From: Chlorops oryzae
Lineage: Eukaryota; Arthropoda; Insecta; Diptera; Chloropidae
Length of the DNA: 64,000 nt
Reading direction: 5' to 3'
Assembly (NCBI GenBank): GCA_020466095.1
Contig: CM035806.1
Location: forward strand, 131,016,422 to 131,080,421
Shown here piece by piece: positions 35,769 through 46,553 of the stretch. The position numbers were made by a program, and so were the translations under genes. Numbering within the stretch: the stretch's first letter is position 1; the number at the start of each line of letters is the position of its first letter. The notes beneath the pieces are model-generated. The model was not told the origin of the DNA. It was given only the letters and a program-made list of their open reading frames with translations, and ran no database searches.

Positions 35769-36377
35769 CAGGGGCGGATCGAGAAGTGACTGAAGAAGGG
35801 CAGGGCTGAAAAAAAATGTTTCCCAGATATTTTCAGATATTTTACAACAGGAAAAAGCACAAAATCAGCAGCAGGATCATTAAATAATTAAAACAATTAA
35901 AAAATTAAATACAATAATAACCCCAGTTGCAAATAAGGGGAAGTCCTCTACTAAGCGATGCATCACTTGAACTATCCCAAGCACTGTCAATAGGCATTAG
36001 TTCTCGTGGCAGTCATTGAGCAGGGAAAAGGCGATGTGTTCAAAGAATGCGTTTGTTTTTTTTTTTATCAAAAAGTAGCATATTTTCAAGATTGATCTAA
36101 AGTTTAAAAGCAAAAGCAAAACCAAAACGCAAAACCAAAAATTTTTTGAACACCTCACTTTCTGCCTGCTCATGAGAGGCATAGGGTAGGCCTACCCAAA
36201 GCGGCCGTGCTCGAACAAAGTAGATGTGTAAAAGTGATGGGAAAAGTCTATGATATCCCCTCGCTCAGGAATGTTCAAATGATCAATCCGGAGAGCATAA
36301 AATTTGCAACTGGGAATGTTCAAATGATCAATCCGGAGAGCATAAAATTTGCAACTGGGACCTCATCACGCCAATTT
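35769..36377 (-). mobile_element. Probable 3' part of a hAT element
   Basis: CAGGGGCGGATCGAG at 35769 has the form of a hAT end, and it lies downstream (minus strand) of the hAT transposase C-terminus at 36378. No partner end or target duplication was found, so the element is probably truncated. An exact 45-bp tandem duplication (36268..36357) lies in this part. Confidence 0.35.
36268..36357. repeat. Exact tandem duplication, 45-bp unit x2
   Basis: The unit beginning GGAATGTTCAAATGATCAAT is present twice in a row without a mismatch (36268..36312 and 36313..36357). Confidence 0.9.
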
Positions 36378-36750
36378 TCAATTAACATGCGCCTTGGTTT
36401 GGAAAGGGATAAAGAATTCAGCACTAACTGGTTGGTCATTATAAATATTTGCCAAAGCTAGGCTGTTCAGCCTCTCATTACTTTGACTAGATCTTAAGTA
36501 AGTTTTTATCCTTTTCAAGGCAGATATTGTCCTTTCTGGCGTGGCATTTGTAGCAATGTATATGTATTGGGAAAGAACATTGGGTCGCATAGTGACAGAG
36601 CTTCCATTTGTTATACCACAACATAAATTCAGCCTTTAATTCCAGATCTGTTATTGCCTTCAAATCGCTGTCGTACATATAGTATGTAAGCCTTCCAATT
36701 AATATCGTTTGTCGAAATTCTATCGAGTCTTAATCGATTATAGTTAACAC
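36378..36750 (-). pseudogene. hAT transposase C-terminal (dimerisation) fragment
   Basis: On the minus strand LDSIEFRQTILIGRL and DLKAITDLELKAEFMLWYNK lead, after a frame change near 36590, into ATPERTISALKRIKTYLRSS and NERLNSLALANIYND, then a stop at 36378. The ERxxSALKRIKTYLRS...RLNxLALxNI pattern is the conserved hAT C-terminal dimerisation domain (ZMYM1-like branch). The catalytic core and DNA-binding part are missing. Confidence 0.75.
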
Positions 36751-37373
36751 GTACACGATTTAAGCCCTTGCCAGATAAACTCCGTCATCCGTCATACGTC
36801 ACGTCATATTTTATGCTGGAAGTTGTTCTTAATGGGGGCGGCTTCAGCTCCTTTCAGCTCCTACCTGGATCCGGCTTTGTACCACATGCTGGTGATATGG
36901 TCAATTACAAATCGAAAAAGAGTTTGAAATATTTTTCGATTTGGGGTCAATGTATCATATGGATCATCTGTATCATATGCTTCATATGATAAACAAAAAT
37001 CGAGAGTGAAAAATATATTTCTGTTGTTTTATTAACCGATTCTGCATCTCATGAGAGCTGTTTAGCTTGCTTCCTTAAATAACTTTTATGGGATTTCCAT
37101 TCATGCCTTTCTTTCTATTCCATTCAATTTCGCTTTGGGAGATTAAAATACTTTTAAGCCCTTCTCTTTTGCTTGAAAAACGGAAGCTCAACTATACTTA
37201 AAGGTATAAACTCACGAGAAAACCTAATCCTTTCAGCTTACCCCTTCCTTCTTTCCTCTTCGCAATCACAAACTTTTTGTCTCTTTTCCTTTTAAAACGT
37301 GATTAAAAATCCATGGAAACATATATACTGTACTCAGAAGGAGTAGAGTAAATTTGTCATTTTATATCTATAA
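36751..37373. other. Non-coding sequence
   Basis: Repeats of ATCATATG around 36955..36990; otherwise unremarkable. Confidence 0.5.
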
Positions 37374-37375
37374 TA

Positions 37376-38680
37376 CTGTGGGCAAAAAATACCGGGAAAT
37401 TTGCATTTAAATTTTATGGGGATTCCGATAGGGACAAATGTTTTTATTTTTAAGTTGGCACTACTATAATTGACATCTGTGCCCAACAGCACGTCAAAAT
37501 ATTCATTAGTGTTTGAGATACGCGTGCTTTTGTAAACAGCTAAAAGTGAATTTTTCGATTTTTATAATGTCTGAAATTATTCAACAACGTAGTTCCATTA
37601 AATTTTGTGTTCGGAATGAAATTTCTGCTGCCAAAACGTTAGAAATGTTGCAGAAGGCCTTCGGTGAGCAAGCTCTATCGAAAACAAGAGTTTATGAGTG
37701 GTACAAAATGTTCAAAGAGGGTCGAGAAAGCGTTGAAGACGAGGCACGGTCAGGACGGCCATCAACATCAACTGATGAGCTACACGTCAACAAAATCAAG
37801 GAATTGGTGCTCCAAAATCGTCGATTGACAGTCCGAGACCTTTGTGAACTTGTTGGAATATCCGAAGGATCAGTGAAAACCATTTTGAGTGACCATTTGG
37901 GCCTCAGAAAAGTAAAATCTCGATTGGTACCAAAAATGCTCAATTTCATGGAAAAAAGGCGCCGCGTTGATGTGAGTGAAACAATGCTTTCGGACTATCA
38001 AGACAAAATGGATTGTATCATAACTGGAGATGAGACTTGGATTTACGCTTACGATCCGGAAACAACTGATCAATCAAGCGAATATCGTGCCAAAGGTGAA
38101 TCGAGACCAAAAAAAACCACGCCAAAGTCGCTCAAAAATCAAGGTCATGCTGACTGTTTTCTTCGATTACCGTGGTGGTGCACTATGAGTTCCTTCCGAC
38201 CGGTCAAACTGTCAACAAGGAATATTATTTGAGCGTTATGCGTCGTTTGCGTGAAGCTATTCGCCTAAAGAGGCCAGAATTATGGGCCAATAACTCTTGG
38301 TTTTTGCATCACGATAATGCACCATCTCACACTGCACTCATTCTTCGTGACCATTTCGCCAAAAATTCCACTCATATTGTTCCGCAAGCACCGTATTCGC
38401 CTGACATGGCACCATGTGACTTCTGGCTGTTCGCTAAACTCAAGAGACCGCTCCGTGGACACCGTTTTGATACGATAGAGGAGATTAAACGTGAATCGAA
38501 GCGCGCTCTGATGGCTATACCGGAAAGTGGCTATTTGGCATGTTTCGAAAATTGGAAAAAACGTTGGCATAAGTGCATTGCATCCGGGGGGGACTATTTT
38601 GAGGGGGATGATATGAATTTAGAAGAATAAATAAAGATTTTTTGATTTATACACAAATTCCCGGTATTTTTTGCCCACAG
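37376..38680 (+). mobile_element. Mariner element of a second lineage
   Basis: 1,305 bp. The ends CTGTGGGCAAAAAATACCGG (37376) and its reverse complement (ending 38680) match over about 25 bases with one gap. TA precedes the left end (37374..37375); the right flank reads AG, so one target base pair has probably changed. It carries one transposase gene. Confidence 0.9.
37567..38630 (+). pseudogene. Mariner (DD34D) transposase, frameshifted
   Basis: The ATG at 37567 begins MSEIIQQRSSIKFCVRNE. Two helix-turn-helix regions are visible (AAKTLEMLQKAFGEQALSKT; LTVRDLCELVGISEGSVKT). The catalytic Asp are in TGDETW (about 38030), HHDNAPSH (about 38311) and SPDMAPCDFW (about 38413), with 34 residues between the second and third. 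The frame slips twice, near 38132 (A run) and 38173 (an extra G in GGTGGTG), then runs to TAA at 38628. It is distant from the Himar1-like copies. I do not assign the subfamily. Confidence 0.9.
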
Positions 38681-38713
38681 AGTAAGTGCATATTTAATTA
38701 GCCCTCCTGAGTT

Positions 38714-38910
38714 ATTATAGCCGACACACTCTGTGTCGAGGGTATAATGCGCTTGTGTGGGTGTGTATAACACCCAGAACCATGAGGAAATGGCCAGCGT
38801 CACCAGGAGTGCTCACGGGGCCATGAGTAAAAACAAGCTCGAGAATGTACCCGATTGGACCATTTTGAACAGTACCTCCAGTACTAGGGTCTGTTACAAA
38901 AATCCCAACA
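38714..38910 (-). repeat. Helentron/DINE-like family 2, 3' part
   Basis: On the minus strand it shows 'ctagtactggaggtact', 'ccaatcgggtacattctcga', 'ggtgacgctgg' and the terminal hairpin 'accctcgacacagagtgtgt' in the family order. Confidence 0.7.
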
Positions 38911-39190
38911 GCACTATGGACATGAAAATCTCTAGAATATTCTTTCTTTATGGTTCTCTTTTTGGTGTTTTAAAAATTATTTAGACATTTGTGTCTTGTT
39001 TTTCAATTTGACTTTTCTGACTTAAAGGCAATCGTCTTTTAGGTTAAATAGGTAGCTAAGCTGAACTCAATACAGAAATAGAAGAGATATTTAGTAGGTA
39101 CTTAACCCGATTAAGTGGTTCTTTTATACCTTTTTATAATATATGAAATTGCTTCATAACTTTGTTTTGGATGTGTTGCGAGAGCGAAAG
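38911..39190. other. Spacer
   Basis: Nothing recognised. Confidence 0.5.
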
Positions 39191-39500
39191 GGTGATAACA
39201 AAAGAGAGAAAAGAAAAGGAAAAAGGAGCAGAAAGAGTGACAGATAGCGGGAGAAAGTGAGAGAAAGAGGAGGAGAGAAAGAGGGAGAAAGAAATAGGAT
39301 GACAGAGGGTGAAAGAGGGAAAGAGAGGGCGAGAGAGGGAGAGAGAGGGAGTGAGAGGGAGAGAGAGGGAGAGAGAGGGAGAGAGAGGGAGAGAGAGGGG
39401 AGAGAGAGGGAGAGAGAGGGTGAGAGAGGGAGAGAGAGAAAAGAGGCAAAGAGGCAAAGAGAGGGAGAGAGAGGGAGAGAGGGTAAGAGACAGAGGCAGA
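39191..39500. repeat. Purine microsatellite, (GAGAGAGGGA)n
   Basis: The decamer GAGAGAGGGA repeats in register at about 39340..39400 with variants on both sides. The Ser/Leu/Pro and Arg/Glu/Gly frames across it are artefacts. Confidence 0.95.
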
Positions 39501-40100
39501 GATCGATACGATACGATTTCTTAATCCTAAAAGGCAGAGAATAAAAATGACAAAAGCAGGGAGTATAAAAACAGCAAAGTGACAAGCAAAACAGAGACTT
39601 TGATTTTCAGGGATAGTGTTAAATTATCTAAAAGTGGAAATGCTTCACAATCCACTAATAATTTTAGTTTTTCATATTCGTAAAGCATGATAGATTTATT
39701 GCGTATTGGCTATTAATTTCCAATCTCTTTGTTGATGAACACAAACAAAGTTAATAAAATTTCACTTTAAAAATCTAATATAATCATCAAACAAAATATT
39801 TCAACTTGTTGAGGTAAATTCTTGTTCAATTATAATAAGAAGACGTGGAAGAAGAAACGTACCATCCCACTTATCTATATCCAATCATTCTTAAGCTGAC
39901 TTCTTGATGCACGAAGTGTTCTTCCTATAATTGGTTTAATGAGAAGATAATAAGTACGAGAAAGGCAAAAAAACGTGTGCGAAGAACAAAGAAGCTTAAG
40001 GGAGAAATTTCTATTTTTGTCTGTGTCTTTTCTTTCAATTTTTTTATTGTATTACAGGCTTTTATAGTCTTTACATTTTCTTTTATTTTATAAATCGTTG
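39501..40100. other. Non-coding sequence
   Basis: AT-rich; nothing recognised. Confidence 0.5.
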
Positions 40101-40690
40101 TTTTTATACCCAGCGTAAGCAGGGTATATTAGTTTTGTGCGAATCTTGTAACAGCCAGAACTAAGCTCCGTAGATATAGACATATATATATATTCTTGAT
40201 CAGGATCAAAAACTGAATCGATTTAGACATGACTGTTTGTCCGTCCGTCCGTCCGTCCGAGTTTGATCCTAAGTAAAACTGGGAGACATCCGCCCACTTC
40301 CACGCCCACAAATGAATTTAATGTGTTTTCAGTAAAATTGCAACCGCTCAACACATTTCATTGATATTTGGTGTACTGGTAAACTACGAAAAGGGATATA
40401 TCCTGGGAATAAAATGGACGCCGTCATCCTCGATCCACGCCCACAAATAAGCCCACAAATAAGCCCACAAATAAGAGTTTATCGTAACTTGTGAAGTAAA
40501 AGGCGTAGAAGCTTCAAATTCGCAACACACATAGGTTGACCAAGGCGAATGAAAGGTGTTGGAAAAAAATTTATTTGGCCCGCCCACTGCCACGCCCACA
40601 AATGGAGAGGCAAAACATAGTGCACCAATAATGTCTGGACAGTGGGTATTTCAAAGTCGGGCTTGACCGACTTTAGCTTTCTAACTTGTT
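40101..40690 (-). repeat. Helentron/DINE-like family 1, near-complete copy
   Basis: On the minus strand it starts AACAAGTTAGAAAGCTAAAG, continues TCGGTCAAGCCCGACTTTG and 'tttgtgggcgtggcagtggg', has a ggacggacggacggac tract and ends 'ctgcttacgctgggtataaa'. The start resembles the 5' end of fly DINE-1 (INE-1) elements, which are non-autonomous Helitron-group transposons. No coding. Confidence 0.7.
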
Positions 40691-43194
40691 TCTTCTTTTT
40701 GTTGTCTGGGCTGTTGTTGCCGCTACGCTTGGTTAGTAAAGTGGTGACACAGTCATCAGCATGACGCTTGCAACGTAGCGGCAACAGTTCGTTGAGCATG
40801 AGGGGCGCAGCAACAAGAAGAACAAGGACAAGAAAAAACAAAGAAGACAAGTAAGAAAAAGAAGAGTAACGAGCTTCTTGCCAAAGTGTCCTTTAATGAC
40901 GCCATCTACGAAGGAGGCAACAAATTCGAGGGCAAAACGGAATTTTATTGATGCTGCAGGACGTGAACGGTGTCGCCAAAGTGCATTTAACCCCTTCTTG
41001 CTCCATGCATTGTATGCTTCGATGAATTTGAAACTGCGGAATTTTTCCCTTTCATCATTATTTACTTGTTTGCCTCTCTTTTCTTAAGACTCAATTGAGC
41101 TCGTATTTATTCCACGCTTATGATTTTTCTTTTCAACTACTATGTAGGTGTATTTGAACTACTGTGCATAATGTTGCAAAGTAGAATCCGTAGAAGTTAC
41201 AACAAGCTGTTACGCTGGCTTAATTTGAAGATAAGAATCAGTTTGATGAAGCGTTGCACGTTGCTGCGCCTAAGATTCTTCTTCAAAAAATGTTGTTGGG
41301 GGAAAAACTTTCACTCAAATTCGAATGGGGTTATTCCTTTGAAAGTGAAAAGATTGACAAAGCGGAAAATTTAAAAACTTTTCATACAAAATTTCATTAA
41401 CTAATTCTTCATTTGAGCCTAGTAGCCTAGAAAGACTTCCAGAGATAAGTACGTAGGTTTGTATATTTGTATATCGGCACCGAGAAATATTCCACTTCTT
41501 TTGTTTTTAGTTATTTTAATTCGTGTGATACTAGCAAGGGACGAAGTAACTTGATGATTCAATGACTCTGTAATGTTCTTTGATCGTATAGCTAAAAATA
41601 TGTATAATACATATGTATAGCTGGCCGCTCACTTTAAATGTTTAATCGAAACCATCGGTGTGTGTTGAAAGAAGATTTCACGTTTGTGGCTTGGTTATCC
41701 CCCGATCGAGAGTATTTTTCATATGTAATCCACAGATCGAATGGATTTCGATTGGTGTGGTATTTCAAAGTTTTCTGCAAATCGGCGGGGAAAATGACAA
41801 TTTTAAGCAAGGCGTCCCACAGTGGGGCATCGGTGGAAAAAATAGGATTTTTCAACTTTTGAATTTCAAAATTTTAATTATTCATTTTTGTAAACAAATT
41901 TTTGGATATGAGGAATTCGACATTCTTTTTTTATGAAAATTTTATTTTTTTATTTAAAAAAAACTAACAAAACTCAAGGGAATGTTATTCTATAAATTTC
42001 AGATTAAAATTGTAGTCCAATTAGAGAATATTTTTTTTGTGAAAATCCAAAGTTATTGCCTTTGTTTTATTTTTTCGTGGAAATATAGCTAATACTCTTT
42101 CATGTAGAAAAAAAATTATTAAAATTGGAAATATAGAATAATTATTATAATTTGCCAGAAATTAGAGTAAAAAATATCAACTTCTCATTTTTTTTTAGAA
42201 AAAAACTTTATGTGCTTTGCCTTGCTTAGCCCTCTTACTATAAAAAAATGAAAGGTACGAGTCTATACTTTCAATCTAAACAAAAAAAATTCACCTTCTA
42301 ATACCTTTTCTGTAGCTAACATCGATTTGAATTTCAAAAGTCACAGCAATATTTCATACAAATGCTCAATAAGACAAAAAATGGGGCATACTTTTAGGTC
42401 TTACGTAATTAAAACATGAAACGATTTTTAAATGAAACATTGTTTTTGTTTACTAATATGTACGCGTAACGAAATTTAATAACATTTCAATGTAAAAAAA
42501 ACACATTCAACATCAATATCTTTCTATGACACTCCTTAAATTGGCATGCTTTACTAGAAAAGCGGAATGCATTTGTGAGATATTTTCGGTGATTTCGAAG
42601 GCTAATATCGTTCGCGGAATGCTGTTGAGGGTATTATCTTCTTTTGAATGGAGACAACCAATGTTTAAGCTTTTGTAAAAAATTAAAATTCTTTAATTTT
42701 TGTGAAAATTCAATACAATGCTAGATAGGAAACAAAAACATGTAAAATCTGCAACTTTCGATGGGCGTTAAACCCAAAGCTGGCGTGGCAGCCGCATTAT
42801 TTTTAGCTTTTTTTTTGAGGAGAACTCAATTAAGAAGTGTCCTTAATTTCAAGTCCCTAGGTCCAAAAGCAAAAGTTTTGACTTGTGAATTTATATTGGA
42901 GGTGGGCGTGTCAGTGGGCGGATTTCCAAGATTTTTTCAAAATATCTTAGTTGAGCCCACAGAAGTGTTGCTGCAAAATTTCAATGCTCTACGATCACTC
43001 CTTCTTTTTTTTTCGAAAAAATATATGGAGCGGCCCCACTGTGCGTCGCTGGAAGATATTAAGATATAAAAGTTTCAAAAATGAGTCGGCGTTATGGCAA
43101 TCAAAATAATTGCTGAATTCGTCTATTCGTCCTTGGCTTTGCGTTGTAATATTTGTCAAAAATTTAAGATCCTCAAAACTTTGCCCAGAAAGAA
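40691..43194. other. Non-coding sequence with a possible Helentron-like scrap
   Basis: No gene recognised. About 42826..43060 contains 'ggtgggcgtgtcagtgggcg' and neighbouring text similar to Helentron-like repeats, without ends. The 92-residue frame near 41658 has no family resemblance. Long A/T runs occur at 41930..42310. Confidence 0.4.
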
Positions 43195-43197
43195 TAA

Positions 43198-43510
43198 GGC
43201 CCGATATTACAGTGTATACTTAAGTTAAGGAAGCTTGAAGACTTAAGAGCACCTTAAGTGTCAAGCGGTTTAACAGTCAAATTTTTATCCAAAACTCACG
43301 AAAATTCTTTCCGGCAGGCAACATTTGAAAAAACCTATATTTTTTGTTTATACTTTTTTAAAATTCTTTAAATTAGTGAAATTCCTTCATTAAATAAATT
43401 TGAAAACTTATTTAAGGAGCACTTAAAATTTGTACTGTTAAAATGCTTTACAGACTTAAGCTTTACTTAAGTACTAAGGAGACCTTAAGTATGCACTGTA
43501 ATATCGGGCC
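43198..43510. mobile_element. PIF/Harbinger-like MITE
   Basis: Inverted ends GGCCCGATATTACAGTG (43198..43214, mirrored at 43494..43510), extending imperfectly through 'atacttaag', are flanked by TAA on both sides (43195..43197, 43511..43513). A 3-bp TAA/TTA duplication and GG-starting ends fit PIF/Harbinger. Length 313 bp. The interior has many CTTAAGT motifs and no coding. Confidence 0.75.
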
Positions 43511-43513
43511 TAA

Positions 43514-44159
43514 ATCTCAATGTAGCTGAAAGCCATTTGGGGTGATGACTTCCCGCATATCTGCATGTTTTTTTTTCTATAAAATGTCGGAAATATCGTG
43601 CCGACAGCAAAAAAAAAAAAAAAAGACCCTGAAATTTTAAACTCAAACAAACAAGTCGATGACATTTCTTTATACGATTTCGTTGAAGGCTATCGAATTA
43701 TTTTAATGTAATTAGTTTTGTTAGAGATCGATCGGACCTGTAAAATCCGGATTGAGAATATTAATCGCCACAATTTATCGTCTCGTATCTCTTAATTCAT
43801 TATTAATTTGTTGTTTTGGAAATTTGTATCACTGGTCATTGGTATTGCCAAATAATCGCGGTTACCTCAAAGTAATGAAAATAATGGAAATTATTTAAAA
43901 AATGCATAATGCGAAAAAAATCGTTTTTCTGTTCGCTGAAGAATTTTTTTTTCGAGTGCAAAAAAAATGACATTTCATATCAGAAATGCTTCGACCCTTA
44001 GCCCGACTAATGTGAAAACAAAAACTATTAGTAATCACTATTTGAAGCCAAAAGAAGAAAGTAATTTGAATTGTACAATGTACATACATATATCATTTCA
44101 TGTCTTGTAGTCATCATGTCGAAGAACTTCGAAAGCAACAATTTTCAAAGCTATTCTAT
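43514..44159. other. Non-coding sequence
   Basis: AT-rich; nothing recognised. Confidence 0.5.
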
Positions 44160-44161
44160 TA

Positions 44162-44998
44162 CCCAGCAAACCATTATACATAGGAGCGCTTCTAAAAAAG
44201 GACTCTTAAAAGAATCCAATTTGGGAGCCTTTTCTGAGCGCTCCTAGAAATGACTACTACTACTAAACCCTATAAATAGGGTTTTTTACCATTCTTAACA
44301 ATAGAAAAATGCTCAAGTAGCACGTGTTTTTGAGCTGTTTCGCCACACGTAAGAACTCCGAAATTCCACTCATATATGTGTAATTTGGGAGCGCTCATAG
44401 TTTTGACTCCGTTATGACTCCTAAAAATATTTAGTTTATGAGTCTAAAGGAGCATGCACGATTTTTTTTAGGAAAAACACTCACAACTCTGATACGCACT
44501 AAAAAAAAGAACTGTTTTTAACCAATTTGTTTTACAGCGAAAAAGGAGATTTTGTTAATTGCAAAGCGTGAACTCGTGGTGAGCGATAGAGGATAAAAGT
44601 AAAGTAAATATAAATAGTTTCTTTAATATAATATCCTGAATATAACTTAATTTAAATCCAATTATGAGAAGAGCAAGCAGAAATTAGAGTGTAAAAATTA
44701 TAAACCAACAGGAATTCGAGCTCAGGAATATCTGCGCTATTGGAAATTAGGCATGAACATTTACCTTTTCTGAAATAAATAAATCTATGAGAAAATCATC
44801 TTTTCTGAAAGAGATTAGGAGCTGTCGGAAAATAATCTTTTCTGAGAGAAATTAAGAGCTCTTTCTGATGAACCATTTTTGAAGGAAAATTCCCTCTTTT
44901 CTGAGGGTTTTGGGATCGTTTAAGATGATTTTATGCACTCTTTATTAGCGTGAAAGCTCCGAAAAAGGAGTCAGAAAAGACTCTTATGGTTTGCTGGG
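44162..44998. mobile_element. TA-flanked MITE with CCCAGCAAACCAT ends
   Basis: 13-bp inverted ends CCCAGCAAACCAT (44162..44174, 44986..44998) lie between TA dinucleotides (44160..44161, 44999..45000). Inside, TAGGAGCGCT (44181..44190) and AGCGCTCCTA (44237..44246) form a second inverted pair, and GGAGC/GACTC words recur. No coding. A TA target points to Tc1/mariner-type or another TA-targeting family. Confidence 0.65.
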
Positions 44999-45000
44999 TA

Positions 45001-45537
45001 GTCTTTTAGCCAGTTTAATCCCTAATCACATACAAACATACGTTTTCTGTATTAGATTTTTCAAGAATTTTCACGTAAAATTCTATGATCGCCTGGGAGC
45101 AGACTTAAACATCGTTTGAGCTTTCATGAAGGCTATCATATAAAAGTTTAAGTCTTCAGCAAAATAAGGCTGGCATGAAGACTATGAGCCTAATTGAATA
45201 ATCAGAAGGGCTCGGATTTTGTTGCATTTATAAATTTAAAGCATACTTTGCGGCGCAAAAATTTTTCTTATCAACATTTTCCGAATAAGTTTAGCGAAGT
45301 TGAACTTCAAACCGCTTTTCTAACTTCAAGCAAATTCATATTGAAGTTAAAAATCGATTTAAAGTCTATCTTTGTGTGAGTTGAACAAAATTTTTACTCC
45401 ACAAAGTATACTTTATATTTATAAATGCAACAAAATCCGAGCCCTGATAATCAGTATTCTACAGATCTGGGTATACATATGTAAGTATAGTATGTGTTTT
45501 CTTTTCAGAAATTCAGGAGATAAGATTTTCCTTGAGC
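45001..45537. other. Non-coding sequence
   Basis: Nothing recognised. Confidence 0.5.
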
Positions 45538-45545
45538 GCGCTTCC

Positions 45546-45711
45546 CAGTGGCGTAGTGAAGGGGTAGGGCGAAGGGGAAGCCGTCCCAGGCGCCAAATCA
45601 TATTTCAATTTTTATGAAGGTATTTATATTGAGGCCGGTTGGAGGGGGCGGAATTTCCTGCATTGTGCCCCCATCGGGCCGCGGGTGCCGAAATCTCTCG
45701 CTGCGCCACTG
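45546..45711. mobile_element. Short hAT-like MITE
   Basis: The ends CAGTGGCGTAGTGA and TCGCTGCGCCACTG are inverted with two mismatches. Flanks are GCGCTTCC (45538..45545) and GCGCTACC (45712..45719), an 8-bp duplication with one change. Length 166 bp, GC-rich, non-coding. Confidence 0.75.
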
Positions 45712-45770
45712 GCGCTACCCTGGAAAAAACGACACAGCGGACGTCAAAGTATTTCTACAACTCCAACAAT

Positions 45771-46553
45771 AACAAGTAAGAAAGCTAAAGTCGGTCAAGC
45801 CCGACTTTGAAATACCCAGCGTCCCGACATTATGAGCGCACAATGTTTTGCTTCTCTATTTGTGGGCGTGGCAGTGGGAGGGCCACATAAATTATTTTCC
45901 TACACCTTTCATTCGCCTTGGTGAACCTATGTTGCGAATTTGAAGCTTCTACGCCTTTTACTTCGGAAGTTACGAAAATTCTCCATTTATGGGCGTGGCA
46001 GTGGGCGGGCTACATACATTTTTGTTCCTGCACCTTTCATTTGCCTTGGTCAACCTATGTTGCGAATTTGAAGCTTCTACGCCTTTTACTTCACAAGTTA
46101 CGATAAGCCCTTATTTGTGGGCTTATTTTTGGGCGTGGCTCGAGCAGGACGGCGTCCATTTTTTTTCCAGGATATGTCTCTTTTCGTAGTTTACCAGTAC
46201 ACCAAATATCAATGGAATGTGTTGAGTGGTTCGCAAGTTAAAAGCATTTAAATGAAAACACAATAAATTCATTTGTGGGCATGGCAGTGAGCGGATGTCT
46301 CCCATTTTTACTTAGGATCATACTCGAACCCCAATATACATGTGTACCAAATTTCGACTTCATTGGTTCAGCCGTTTCGGAGGAGATGCGACCACGGACG
46401 GACGGACAGACGGACAGACGGACATGTCTAAATCGATTTAGTTTTTGATCCTGATCATTTCTATATATATTTTTCTATATCTCCGGAGCTTAATTCTCCC
46501 TGTTACAAGATTTGCACAAAACTAATATACCCCGCTTACGCTGTGTATAAAAA
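45771..46553 (+). repeat. Helentron/DINE-like family 1, complete copy with internal tandem duplication
   Basis: It starts AACAAGTAAGAAAGCTAAAG and ends 'cgcttacgctgtgtataaaa'. A unit of about 125 bases (gggcgtggcagtggg ... ttacttc.caagttacga) is repeated at 45865..45990 and 45992..46116, whereas the copy at 40101..40690 shows one. A ggacggacagac tract is at 46394..46424. Non-coding. Confidence 0.75.
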
